This document shows positions 22,641 to 34,689 of a stretch of 64,000 nt of DNA, one piece after another (positions within the stretch are counted from its first letter, which is position 1; every line of letters begins with the position of its first letter). The position numbers and the translations under genes are program-made. This stretch comes from Leuconostoc falkenbergense (lineage in GTDB: Bacteria; Bacillota; Bacilli; Lactobacillales; Lactobacillaceae): contig NZ_BMBS01000001.1 of assembly GCF_014634805.1 (NCBI RefSeq), positions 1 to 64,000 on the forward strand, written 5' to 3'. The notes below the pieces were generated by a model that saw nothing but the letters and a program-made list of their open reading frames with translations, was not told the DNA's origin and did not search any database.

Positions 22641-23495
22641 CTACTTTCCAAACCACTTCGTACTTAACTTCTGTAAACGACCATCCTTTTCAAAAATGGC
22701 TAATTCTTTATCGACAGCCTTTCGAAGCGACTTGTCTGATTTTCGGAATCCGACACCTGTGTGGTCAGTTGGAAAATCGCCAACGGTCACCGTATAATCA
22801 TTAGGATTAGACTGATGTGCCACATAATAACGCGCATAGTCTTCGTCAATCAAAAGACCATCAATCCGTCCAGCGTTCAAATCATTGAATGCTTTGTCAA
22901 ATGTGTCATAACCTACAACAGTATTATCCTTGACATACTGTTTTAATACCTTTGGATATTTATTAAATCCTTCATCACCACTTGACGCAGTCTGATCACC
23001 CAAAACCTTGTCTTTCATATCAGCAAAACTGTTAATATTATTTTTTTTCAACGTTACCAAAACTTGTGTTGCCTTGTGATATGGTGTGGAAAATGCCACT
23101 TGTTTCTTTCTAGCGGCCGTAATAGTATAACCGTTCCAGATTGCGTCAATGTTGCCAGTGTTCAATTCTGTTTCCTTCATTGACCAGTCGATTGGCTGCC
23201 ATTTAACTTTTATGCCCATACTTTTGAAAACAGCATTTGCCATATCAACATCAAATCCAACTAGTTTACCATTTTTATCACGAAAACCCATAGGTACAAA
23301 CGTATCATCTAAACCAATCGTAATTTGCTTAGATTTTTTGATTCTTGACCACTCGTCGGTCTCTATAGTCGTTTGATTATCACTCGTCTTCGTTTGTGTT
23401 GGTCGTGATAACGCGAGCCCCGCCCATATAAGAATGGCAAGAAATACTAGTCCAACAATACTATTGACAATAATTTTCTTTTTCAGACTTGGCAT
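22641..23495 (-). CDS. amino-acid ABC transporter substrate-binding protein
   Basis: 284-residue SBP_bac_3 (polar amino acid) receptor. An N-terminal hydrophobic anchor (residues 9-29: VNSIVGLVFLAILIWAGLAL) precedes the bilobed fold with ITIGLDDTFVPMGFRD, LVGFDVDMANAVF and GNIDAIWNGYTITAARK. There is no lipobox Cys. It is the last gene of the permease-ATPase-receptor operon under T-box control. The leader's likely His (CAC) specifier suggests histidine uptake; sequence alone does not separate this from glutamine or arginine. Confidence 0.88.
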   Translation of the reverse strand: MPSLKKKIIVNSIVGLVFLAILIWAGLALSRPTQTKTSDNQTTIETDEWSRIKKSKQITIGLDDTFVPMGFRDKNGKLVGFDVDMANAVFKSMGIKVKWQPIDWSMKETELNTGNIDAIWNGYTITAARKKQVAFSTPYHKATQVLVTLKKNNINSFADMKDKVLGDQTASSGDEGFNKYPKVLKQYVKDNTVVGYDTFDKAFNDLNAGRIDGLLIDEDYARYYVAHQSNPNDYTVTVGDFPTDHTGVGFRKSDKSLRKAVDKELAIFEKDGRLQKLSTKWFGK

Positions 23496-24133
23496 TAACG
23501 TACCACCTCCTTAGCAAAATCAAAAATACGATCAGAAACAATCTCTGCAAAAAATTGATCATGGGTAATAATAACTTGTGTTACACCACGAGATTTTAAT
23601 GTTTTCACAACTTCGGCAACCTGTTTAGTGGAAGATTCATCCAGACCACTTGTTGGCTCATCGTAAGCCAATATTTTAGGGCTCATGGCTAATGCCCTCG
23701 CAATTGCCACACGTTGCTTTTGACCACCTGAGAGTTGATATGGATATAAATCAGCTTTGTCCGCCATACCCAGTGACTCTAGAAGTGATAGCGCTTGTTC
23801 TTTAGCTTTTTCAGCTGGCACTTTATTGACATTAATAGGTGCCAAAGTAATGTTATCCATTACTGTAAAATTAGGAAACAGATTAAAATCTTGAAAAATG
23901 AGTCCAATATTAGCATCTGAACGTTCACCGTCTATACTAATTGCTTCATTGTTAATGGTAATTTCACCACTATTGGCAGGTTCTAATCCCGCCATTATTT
24001 TAATCAAAGTTGTCTTACCAATACCAGATGGCCCAACAATACTGAGAACTTCACCCTCTTTTACTGTCAGATTTAGGTTTTTGAAAATGACATTTTGGTC
24101 ATACATTTTGGTCAAATTTTTAATGGTTAACAT
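23495..24133 (-). CDS. amino-acid ABC transporter ATPase
   Basis: 212-residue ATPase of the polar amino acid (GlnQ/HisP) family. Walker A is GPSGIGKTT (about residues 29-37), signature LSGGQKQRVAIARALAMS (about 131-148), Walker B ILAYDEPTSGLD, and switch His in VIITHDQ. ATG 24133 follows GGAGGTAACCCA; the frame to 24166 lies inside the permease. It couples ATP hydrolysis to the permease encoded just upstream, and its TAA overlaps the receptor's ATG by one base. Confidence 0.95.
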   Translation of the reverse strand: MLTIKNLTKMYDQNVIFKNLNLTVKEGEVLSIVGPSGIGKTTLIKIMAGLEPANSGEITINNEAISIDGERSDANIGLIFQDFNLFPNFTVMDNITLAPINVNKVPAEKAKEQALSLLESLGMADKADLYPYQLSGGQKQRVAIARALAMSPKILAYDEPTSGLDESSTKQVAEVVKTLKSRGVTQVIITHDQFFAEIVSDRIFDFAKEVVR

Positions 24134-24137
24134 TGGG

Positions 24138-24779
24138 TTACCTCCAAGTATTGAGTACTTTTTCACTACGACGTAATAGCAACGTCACGATTGCAGTCAT
24201 TAATAAATAAATCAAACCAACTAACAGGTATGGCATTAATGTCACATCACGACTTGCAGCAATATTTCCGGCCCGAAGCATATCACCTAGACCAATAACA
24301 TAAACAAGTGACGTATCTTTAACTAAATTAATCACTTCATTACCAAATGACGGTACTACAATTTTGATTACTTGTGGCAAAATGATTTTGAAAAATGTCT
24401 GAAATTTGTTAAATCCTAACACTTTAGCAGCATCATATTGTCCAACGGGTATCGCCTGTAACCCACCACGGAATATTTCAGCCAAGTACGCTGCATAATT
24501 AATAATGAAAGCAATTATAGCTGCCTCAAAGCGAGGAAATGTCACACCAATCATGCCTAGCCCATAGTAGATAAAAATCAACTGAAGCAATAATGGTGTC
24601 CCACGCATAATCCAAATATAACCATTAATCAACCATCTAATAGTGAAATATGGTGACTTCAATCCCAAAGATACAATGATTCCCAGCGGTACTGATCCAA
24701 TAATAGTGAGAAAGAAAATCCCCAATGTCATTTTCAAACCTGATAACAAACTCGGTAATATTGTTGCTAAATAACTCAT
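24138..24779 (-). CDS. amino-acid ABC transporter permease
   Basis: 213-residue HisMQ-type permease with about five membrane spans. The conserved EAA loop EIFRGGLQAIPVGQYDAAKVLGFNKFQTF (about residues 96-124) contacts the ATPase. A single permease gene indicates a homodimeric channel. It is the first gene after the T-box leader; AAAGGAGTACAGGGC precedes the ATG. Confidence 0.94.
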   Translation of the reverse strand: MSYLATILPSLLSGLKMTLGIFFLTIIGSVPLGIIVSLGLKSPYFTIRWLINGYIWIMRGTPLLLQLIFIYYGLGMIGVTFPRFEAAIIAFIINYAAYLAEIFRGGLQAIPVGQYDAAKVLGFNKFQTFFKIILPQVIKIVVPSFGNEVINLVKDTSLVYVIGLGDMLRAGNIAASRDVTLMPYLLVGLIYLLMTAIVTLLLRRSEKVLNTWR

Positions 24780-24833
24780 GCCCTGTACTCCTTTTGAAAA
24801 ATTAATTATAATTTTGATATATCATAAAACGAA

Positions 24834-25206
24834 AAGCGCCCCCTTACAACGATTTCATCATTGTAAGAGGACGCTAATGCGTGGTGCCACCCCAAATTTA
24901 AGTTTTGTTCACACAAAACTTCTCAATCAGTCAATCTACCACTAAACAAAAACACCCTCCAAATACAATTAGTATTCAGAGGGCGTTTATCGCGGTACCA
25001 CCTCTTGGTCATGTTGCCATCGCTGTCAACATCTCAATCAGTCAAAGACTGTATGCAATAACGGGCATTACCGGCATGACCTACTCAATTCAATCACTCA
25101 CTCGCGAATGTGGTTCATCAATCATAGTTACTTGCTCACACCAACCGCAAACTCTCTTCATACTATGAAAAATTACTCTTTCGCTCAACGTTTTATTATA
25201 TGTTTC
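24834..25206 (-). promoter_or_regulatory. T-box leader with one specifier domain and two antiterminator/terminator units
   Basis: On the minus strand a full Stem I is present: AG-bulge AAGAGAG, distal loop GGTTGGTGTGAGC, upper stem TCATAGT/ACTATGA, lower stem GCGAA/TTCGC. The specifier side GAAC-CAC-A suggests His (CAC, plus 25110-25112). It is followed by T-box GAGGTGGTACCGCG (25004-24991) and a terminator (24986-24949). A second T-box, GGGGTGGCACCACGCA (24893-24878), and a second terminator (24875-24834) follow with no new Stem I. The repeat TCTCAATCAGTCAA (24921-24934, 25032-25045) marks the duplication. Uncharged tRNA would allow readthrough into the ABC operon. Confidence 0.85.
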
Positions 25207-25208
25207 TA

Positions 25209-25236
25209 AGTATACTAGGATTTTCTAATTTGTCAA
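25209..25236 (-). promoter_or_regulatory. promoter of the T-box leader
   Basis: Minus-strand TTGACA (25236-25231) and TATACT (25214-25209) with 16-base spacing, just upstream of Stem I. The -35 overlaps the last codons of mreD. Confidence 0.8.
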
Positions 25237-25760
25237 CGTAAGAATTGAAAAAAAGACCAAATCGGATAATGAACTACTGCTGCTAGTCCCACATTCAAGA
25301 ATACTGTTGGCAACACTTCATACATCAAGAACGTCAACAAGCTAATATTAGCTAACCCAATGATAAAACCGGCCAAGTAACTAATAAAAAGATACACCAC
25401 TAAACCAGCCAAATAGAGAAATAGGCCACTGAGCAACCTTTCGTCTAAAACACGATGAAGTTGTTTCATAACTGCAACTGCCACCAAGAAAGCACATGTA
25501 TAAGTACCAAAAATACCAGTATAATACATATCAAATAAAATACCAACGAGCGTGACGTAAAACCATAATGGCAATTCATTATCAACATCAAATTGCACAC
25601 CAAGAAACGCCCATCCGAGTGTCAAGGTCGGTAAAACATGCCAAGGAAAATGCGTCAATATGCCACCTAGTCCTGACATTAAAGTGCCATCAATAAATAG
25701 GGTAAGTACAAACAACACAGGATAAATGACACGTAATCTTGTTAGCTGCCAAAAAGCCAT
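25233..25760 (-). CDS. mreD: rod shape-determining protein MreD
   Basis: 175-residue multi-span membrane protein at the end of mreBCD. Hydrophobic helices are spread through the length (for example LRVIYPVLFVLTLFIDGTL at 8-26 and FLYLAGLVVYLFISYLAGFII near 113-133). Low sequence conservation is normal for MreD; identity rests on membrane pattern, length and operon position. It works with MreC in the elongasome. Confidence 0.85.
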   Translation of the reverse strand: MAFWQLTRLRVIYPVLFVLTLFIDGTLMSGLGGILTHFPWHVLPTLTLGWAFLGVQFDVDNELPLWFYVTLVGILFDMYYTGIFGTYTCAFLVAVAVMKQLHRVLDERLLSGLFLYLAGLVVYLFISYLAGFIIGLANISLLTFLMYEVLPTVFLNVGLAAVVHYPIWSFFQFLR

Positions 25761-26617
25761 TAATTTGCTCCAATCTGAGAAATTGCAACCATCACCGTTG
25801 TGACGTTACCTAAGTCAGCAGCCGGTTCAATATAAATTTTCTTTGACAAACCATAATCATCAGTACTGACTTTAGCAACCTTCCCCACGTATAAACCAGC
25901 GGGGATAACACCACCTAATCCAGATGTCTCAACTAAGTCACCTTTTTTAATTTTATTATCAGAGGTTACCTGTCCCATGATCAGTTGGTTCTTTTCGCGA
26001 TTAAAACTTGTCACAATCCCGTTAACATCACCATTGTCACCTTTAATTGTGATAGCAAACCGATTGGCATCAGAACTCGTATCAGAAATTAAGGCTACTT
26101 TCGAATTAGTCGTATTAACTTCACTAATACGGCCAATAATACCAGCACCCGCAAGAACCGGCATACCTTTTTTTAGGCCAGCGTTTGAGCCTTGATTAAT
26201 GACAAGCTGTGACTGCCAAGTAGTTGGAGAACGGCTGATTGTCACAGCAGATATTGTTTTATAATCTGTTAATGTTGCTTTTAACTTTAACTGCTCTTTA
26301 AGAGATTTATTTTCTTCTTGCACAGTTTGAAGTCTAACTTTATCTTGTGCAAAAGCGTCTATTTTTGCTTTTAAAGCTTTATTTTCTTCAAAAGTATCAA
26401 GCAAGTTACCGATACTATTAGCTGTCCGCCCAATTGCAGTAGTAGGAACAGCGATAACACGACTGACACCCCCAGCTAAATCATTCCCAAACCGTTGCAA
26501 AAAAGGGGGCGTGTTTGTGCGCTTAGCCCACCAGTTAGATCCTGCTATTAAGCTAACAATCACAATAATGCCAACAATTAATGTGACAACTGTACGTGAT
26601 GAAAATATTTTTTTCAT
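25760..26617 (-). CDS. mreC: rod shape-determining protein MreC
   Basis: 285-residue bitopic protein. One membrane span (residues 9-30) is followed by a coiled coil (about 65-100: ENKALKAKIDAF and LQTVQEENKSLKEQLKL). The extracellular MreC beta domains include VNQGSNAGLKKGMPVLAGAGIIGRI and SGLGGVIPAGLYVGKV. ATG 26617 follows GGGGAAAAAC. It scaffolds peptidoglycan elongation between MreB and the PBPs. Confidence 0.94.
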   Translation of the reverse strand: MKKIFSSRTVVTLIVGIIVIVSLIAGSNWWAKRTNTPPFLQRFGNDLAGGVSRVIAVPTTAIGRTANSIGNLLDTFEENKALKAKIDAFAQDKVRLQTVQEENKSLKEQLKLKATLTDYKTISAVTISRSPTTWQSQLVINQGSNAGLKKGMPVLAGAGIIGRISEVNTTNSKVALISDTSSDANRFAITIKGDNGDVNGIVTSFNREKNQLIMGQVTSDNKIKKGDLVETSGLGGVIPAGLYVGKVAKVSTDDYGLSKKIYIEPAADLGNVTTVMVAISQIGAN

Positions 26618-26730
26618 GTTTTTCCCCAAAACGTGAAGTAGCAATATATGCCACTAATCGCAAATAACGTCTATTTCTGAAAATATAAAAGCGTAGCGCA
26701 AGCGCCACGCTCTAGAATACAAAATTAAAA

Positions 26731-27738
26731 TTAACTTTGTCGCATGACATCAATTGACTTTAATGCCTCTCCAGTGCCAATAGCCACGGCATCTAATGGC
26801 TCGTTGGCAATTAAAACAGGTACTTTGGTCGCTTCCTGAATAATTTTATCCATGTCACGCAATAAAGCCCCACCGCCAGTCAAAACCATACCGTGATCAA
26901 TAACATCAGCTGCAAGTTCAGGTTGTGTTGATTCTAATGTTTCACGAATAGCTGCAACGATTTCTTGTACTGGCTCTTGAATAGCGGCAGCAACATCTTC
27001 CGCCGTTACATCAATCGTTTTTGGCAGTCCTGTCAATAAATCACGACCGCGTACCGTTGCATTTGGTAAAGTTCTCGCCAAATCCAGCGAAGCAGCACCA
27101 ATTTCAATTTTTAAACGCTCGGCAGTTGGTTCACCAATGGTGACATTATATTTATTGCGGACAAAATTAGCGATAGCTTCATCTAACTTGTCGCCAGCAA
27201 TACGAATTGAACGGCTTGATACAATGCCACCAAGAGAAATTGTAGCCACATCTGTTGTACCGCCACCCATGTCAACAACCATGGAACCAGTTGGGTCCAT
27301 GACGGGTAATCCAGCACCAACTGCTGCTGCAAAGGGTTCTTCAATGACGTAGGCATCACGGGCACCAGCAACACGTGCTGCATCAATCACGGCGCGTCGT
27401 TCAACAGCTGTCACACCCGAAGGTACACCAATAGTGACGTATGGCTTACCAATACGACCGCCAAGGGCTTTTTGCAAATAATAACGAATCATAGCAACTG
27501 TGGTGTCATAGTCAGCAATAACACCATCACGCATTGGACGAATCGCTGCAATACTAGCTGGCGTACGACCTAACATGTCTTTTGCCTCTGAACCAACTGC
27601 AACTACTTCGTTTGTTTGAGTGTTACGCGCGACAACTGAAGGCTCACGCAAAACGATGCCACGACCTTCGATATATACATATGTGTTTGCGGTACCTAAA
27701 TCAATACCGACATTGCGTTGTCCAAATGAAAATGCCAC
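26731..27738 (-). CDS. mreB: rod shape-determining actin homologue MreB
   Basis: 335-residue bacterial actin. Nucleotide-binding elements include [13 protein letters not shown] (about residues 10-22), [18 protein letters not shown] (about 155-172) and [12 protein letters not shown] (about 285-296). The start is GTG 27738 after AAAGGGGCAGTAAC. Leads the mreBCD operon. An extended -10 (TGC-TACAAT) can be seen upstream near 27800. Confidence 0.96.
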   Translation of the reverse strand: MAFSFGQRNVGIDLGTANTYVYIEGRGIVLREPSVVARNTQTNEVVAVGSEAKDMLGRTPASIAAIRPMRDGVIADYDTTVAMIRYYLQKALGGRIGKPYVTIGVPSGVTAVERRAVIDAARVAGARDAYVIEEPFAAAVGAGLPVMDPTGSMVVDMGGGTTDVATISLGGIVSSRSIRIAGDKLDEAIANFVRNKYNVTIGEPTAERLKIEIGAASLDLARTLPNATVRGRDLLTGLPKTIDVTAEDVAAAIQEPVQEIVAAIRETLESTQPELAADVIDHGMVLTGGGALLRDMDKIIQEATKVPVLIANEPLDAVAIGTGEALKSIDVMRQS

Positions 27739-27826
27739 GTTACTGCCCCTTTAATTGCCATTTAAAATAATATTATTTTTTACTTAACTTATAATATTGT
27801 AGCATAAAAAACTTGCTTTTCGTATA

Positions 27827-28000
27827 CTAATTTGCACGGACATATGTCACCTGACCATGAGCATGTGCAATACCTCGAATCGCGTTTTGATACGCAAATG
27901 AGGCCCATGCCTTTTGAAACGCCGGAAAGTTTTCTGGGTTAATTTTAATTTCATTTATTTTGCCATCACGCAAATCATTCAATGCTATTGTGTAATCCAT
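27827..28000 (-). CDS. conserved small protein, 57 aa
   Basis: Read directly from sequence: ATG 28000 after GAGGTGAAAC, stop TAG 27827-27829. The peptide MDYTIALNDLRDGKINEIKI continues through FPAFQKAWASFAYQNAIRGI. It is divergent from clpE; the CIRCE element between them could affect both. Small soluble proteins of this type occur in lactobacilli; the function is unknown. Confidence 0.7.
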   Translation of the reverse strand: MDYTIALNDLRDGKINEIKINPENFPAFQKAWASFAYQNAIRGIAHAHGQVTYVRAN

Positions 28001-28036
28001 GTTTCACCTCAATTATAATTGTAACACGATTTATTT

Positions 28037-28063
28037 TTAGCACTCATTCTTATTGAGTGCTAA
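28037..28063. promoter_or_regulatory. CIRCE element (HrcA operator)
   Basis: TTAGCACTC-N9-GAGTGCTAA, a perfect match to the HrcA-binding CIRCE consensus. It sits between the 57-residue gene and clpE, just upstream of the clpE promoter, implying heat-shock control by HrcA. Confidence 0.95.
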
Positions 28064-28067
28064 TTAG

Positions 28068-28098
28068 TTGAACCTTTTTGTTTTCTTTATGATATAAT
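28068..28098 (+). promoter_or_regulatory. clpE promoter
   Basis: TATAAT at 28093-28098 with a TTGAAC -35 candidate at 28068-28073. The spacing of 19 is longer than ideal, which may lower basal activity. CIRCE lies directly upstream. Confidence 0.6.
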
Positions 28099-28124
28099 AA
28101 TCTTATAACCTATGAAAGGAGAGT

Positions 28125-30209
28125 ATGGCTTTGAATCACACACGAGCCATACGCATAGTAAATATGGCACAACAAGATCCCTTTGGTTTTAATAACTTAG
28201 ACGACATGTTCCGGGCTATGAACGAACAAATGGCTCAGGTTCAAGGTCAACAAAATACACAATCGAAAAAAAATAAAAATAGCAAACGTCAATTACTTGA
28301 TGAATATGGCATTAACTTGACACAACAAGCTCGTGATGGCAAGCTCGATCCTGTTATCGGACGTGGCAATGAAGTGTCACGCACAATTGAAATTTTAAAC
28401 CGACGTACAAAAAATAATCCAGTTCTTATTGGTGAACCCGGCGTTGGTAAAACCGCAGTTGTAGAAGGTTTAGCATTAGCTATTGTCGCTGGTAAAGTTC
28501 CCGATAAGCTCCAACAAAAAGAAGTTATCCGTCTCGATATGTCAGCTTTAGTTCAAGGCACGAGCATGCGTGGTCAATTTGAAGCAAGAATGCGTCAATT
28601 GATGAAAGAAGTGACAGACAATGATGATGTCATCCTATTTATTGATGAAATTCACGAAATTATGGGCGCTGGTAATGCAGAGGGCGGAATGGATGCTGGT
28701 AATATTCTAAAGCCAGCTCTTGCTCGTGGCGAGTTTCAATTGATTGGCGCCACAACTTTAAACGAATACCGTAAAATTGAAAAGGATGGCGCAATCGCCC
28801 GTCGTTTTCAACCTGTTCAAGTTGAAGAACCAACTAAGGAAGAAACACTCACAATTTTGCAAGGAATTCGCCAACGATACCAAGATTATCACCACGTCAT
28901 TTATACAGATGACGCTTTGAAAGCGGCTGTTGATTTATCAGATCGTTATATTCCTGAACGATTTTTGCCGGACAAGGCCATTGACTTGATTGATGAAGCT
29001 GGTTCACGCAAAAACTTAACTATGAATGTTGCCGATCCACAAACGATTCAAGGTAAAATTGACGCTGCTGATCGTTTCAAGCAAGAAGCAATTGACAAGG
29101 AAGACTTTGAAAAAGCTAGTTATTGGCGCGACCAAGTTAATCAACTCGAGTCTCAAAAAGCCCAAGTTGAAGCGCATCCAGAAATGTCAAAACCGCAAAA
29201 CATTGACGAGAAAGATATTTTAGACATCATCGAGGAAAAAACAGATATCCCGGTTGGTGAATTGAAAGAAAATGAAGCTAATCAATTACAAGACTTGGAC
29301 AAAAATTTGTCCGAGCATGTGGTTGGTCAAGAAAATGCTGTTGAAACTGTTGCTAAAGCAGTGCGTCGAAACAGAATTGGTTTGACAAAATCTGGTCGCC
29401 CAATTGGATCATTTTTATTTGTTGGTCCAACTGGCGTGGGTAAAACTGAAACTGCTAAACAACTTGCCAAAGAAATGTTTGGTAGTGAAGATGCAATGAT
29501 TCGTTTTGATATGTCAGAATACATGGAAAAACACACTGCATCTAAAATGATTGGCGCTCCCGCAGGGTATGTTGGTTATGAGGAAGCTGGGCAGCTCACT
29601 GAGCAGGTCCGTCGTCACCCTTATTCACTAGTGCTGTTTGATGAAGTTGAGAAAGCCCATCCCGATATTATGAATATGTTCCTGCAAATTCTGGATGATG
29701 GTCGTTTGACGGACGCTCAAGGCCATGTTGTTAGCTTTAAAGATACAATTGTTATTATGACATCCAATGCCGGTTCAACAGATACAGGTAACTCACCAGT
29801 CGGATTTGCACAAGTGGATAATCAAAATCGCCTAATGCAGCGACTAGAAAATTATTTTAGGCCGGAATTTTTGAACCGTTTTGATGATATCGTTGAATTC
29901 CAACCACTATCCCAGGCACATTTGCTAAAAATCGTTGATTTATTGTTGGACAATATGAATGATAATTTATCAGAAAACGGTCTCCACATCGAAGTCAGTG
30001 AGTCTGCGAAAAAGCAATTGGTATCTTTGGGCTACGATCCTTCAATGGGTGCTCGTCCGTTGCGTCGAGTGTTACAAGACAAAATTGCCGATGGTATTGC
30101 TGACTATTATTTGGCTCATCCAACTGTCCATCAGTTATTTGCTGACTGGCAAGATGGATCCTTTATCATTAGTGAAGTTCAAAACGAACCAGCTCAAGTT
30201 GAAAAGTAA
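28125..30209 (+). CDS. clpE: ClpE-type AAA+ chaperone/protease subunit lacking zinc finger
   Basis: 694-residue HSP100 protein with two AAA+ domains. D1 Walker A is GEPGVGKT (about residues 103-110), Walker [14 protein letters not shown]; a UVR-like helix [22 protein letters not shown] sits in the linker; D2 Walker A is [12 protein letters not shown] (about 434-445). Core sequence favours ClpE over ClpL, yet the N-terminal zinc-binding domain of ClpE is absent, replaced by [19 protein letters not shown]. The start may be ATG 28125 (close to AAAGGAGAG), TTG 28131 or ATG 28164. CIRCE upstream indicates heat-shock control. Confidence 0.87.
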   Translation: MALNHTRAIRIVNMAQQDPFGFNNLDDMFRAMNEQMAQVQGQQNTQSKKNKNSKRQLLDEYGINLTQQARDGKLDPVIGRGNEVSRTIEILNRRTKNNPVLIGEPGVGKTAVVEGLALAIVAGKVPDKLQQKEVIRLDMSALVQGTSMRGQFEARMRQLMKEVTDNDDVILFIDEIHEIMGAGNAEGGMDAGNILKPALARGEFQLIGATTLNEYRKIEKDGAIARRFQPVQVEEPTKEETLTILQGIRQRYQDYHHVIYTDDALKAAVDLSDRYIPERFLPDKAIDLIDEAGSRKNLTMNVADPQTIQGKIDAADRFKQEAIDKEDFEKASYWRDQVNQLESQKAQVEAHPEMSKPQNIDEKDILDIIEEKTDIPVGELKENEANQLQDLDKNLSEHVVGQENAVETVAKAVRRNRIGLTKSGRPIGSFLFVGPTGVGKTETAKQLAKEMFGSEDAMIRFDMSEYMEKHTASKMIGAPAGYVGYEEAGQLTEQVRRHPYSLVLFDEVEKAHPDIMNMFLQILDDGRLTDAQGHVVSFKDTIVIMTSNAGSTDTGNSPVGFAQVDNQNRLMQRLENYFRPEFLNRFDDIVEFQPLSQAHLLKIVDLLLDNMNDNLSENGLHIEVSESAKKQLVSLGYDPSMGARPLRRVLQDKIADGIADYYLAHPTVHQLFADWQDGSFIISEVQNEPAQVEK

Positions 30210-30210
30210 T

Positions 30211-30236
30211 AATGAAGACCTGCGGGTCTTTTTTTG
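30211..30236 (+). terminator. clpE terminator
   Basis: AAGACC-TGC-GGGTCTTTTTTTG directly after the clpE stop. The TATAAT at 30244-30249 right after it may start the next gene. Confidence 0.85.
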
Positions 30237-30276
30237 TTTGTGATATAATGGTGACATATTCAAAGGGGATTCTTCT

Positions 30277-30969
30277 ATGGCAAATACTGCACCCGTATGG
30301 GTTTACGATAAAGATATTGCAACAGGCGAACTGTTACAGGAACCGCGTCGATTAGACGGGAAATCTGGTACTGATTACCATGTTTCACCGGCTGCGATTA
30401 AACAATATGAATATGTTGATAACTCTGGTCAATTGACGGGCGTTTTTGGTGATTTACCACAAACATCAGTCTTATATTATCGTCCTAATGACTGGCGAGC
30501 TGTACATCGTATTGATATGTTTGTAGAAACGTTAACCAAACTGCCTGTTTATCCAACCCCTAGTGATCTTAGTCCAATTATCACCACAATTTCACCCAAA
30601 GAATTTTGGAATACTCATCTTCGTGTCATTACCAGTAATGGTCAATTCTGGTATCAAATTGGTGATCATCATTGGCTCAGATACGATTCAAGTCAAATGG
30701 CTCTTTCAGATAACGCGCCAGATCAAGCAAACGTCAACTATTTCAATAATCCTGAAAAAGTTGAGAGTGATCAACCTAACGCCATTGTTAACTTTTTACC
30801 AGGGCAATCAACGGAAGTTTTCGAATCACCATATGGATTGCCTGTTGGCAGTGTTCTAAATGGTGACTTTGTGGCTATCTCAGATGAGTTGCACGATGCC
30901 AACGGTGTCGTTTGGTTAAAATTAGCTACTAAAGGCTGGATAAACGGTGTGTATATTGATCGATTATAA
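30277..30969 (+). CDS. MucBP/SH3-like domain protein without signal peptide
   Basis: 230-residue protein. Residues 8-75 resemble a MucBP repeat (VWVYDKDIATGELLQEP, then YEYVDNSGQLTGVFG). The C-terminal half has a bacterial SH3/GW-like pattern (GQFWYQIGDHHWLRYDSSQ and WLKLATKGWINGVYID). Such domains are usually extracellular, but no signal peptide or anchor is visible. Free-standing gene between terminators. Function unknown; wall or envelope association is inferred. Confidence 0.65.
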   Translation: MANTAPVWVYDKDIATGELLQEPRRLDGKSGTDYHVSPAAIKQYEYVDNSGQLTGVFGDLPQTSVLYYRPNDWRAVHRIDMFVETLTKLPVYPTPSDLSPIITTISPKEFWNTHLRVITSNGQFWYQIGDHHWLRYDSSQMALSDNAPDQANVNYFNNPEKVESDQPNAIVNFLPGQSTEVFESPYGLPVGSVLNGDFVAISDELHDANGVVWLKLATKGWINGVYIDRL

Positions 30970-31003
30970 AAAGAAGCAAAGTGAATGTCCTTTGCTTCTT
31001 TTT
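30968..31003. terminator. bidirectional terminator
   Basis: AAAAAGAAGCAAAG / CTTTGCTTCTTTTT, 14-bp perfect arms (30968-30981, 30990-31003), with T-runs on both strands. It serves the MucBP-like gene and convergent camS. Confidence 0.9.
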
Positions 31004-31007
31004 ATAA

Positions 31008-34685
<3,678 letters not shown>

Positions 34686-34689
<4 letters not shown>

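Noticed and set aside
28125-30209. Annotation as ClpL
   Set aside because: The D1 region ([30 protein letters not shown]) and the UVR-like linker fit ClpE better, although the missing zinc domain keeps some doubt.
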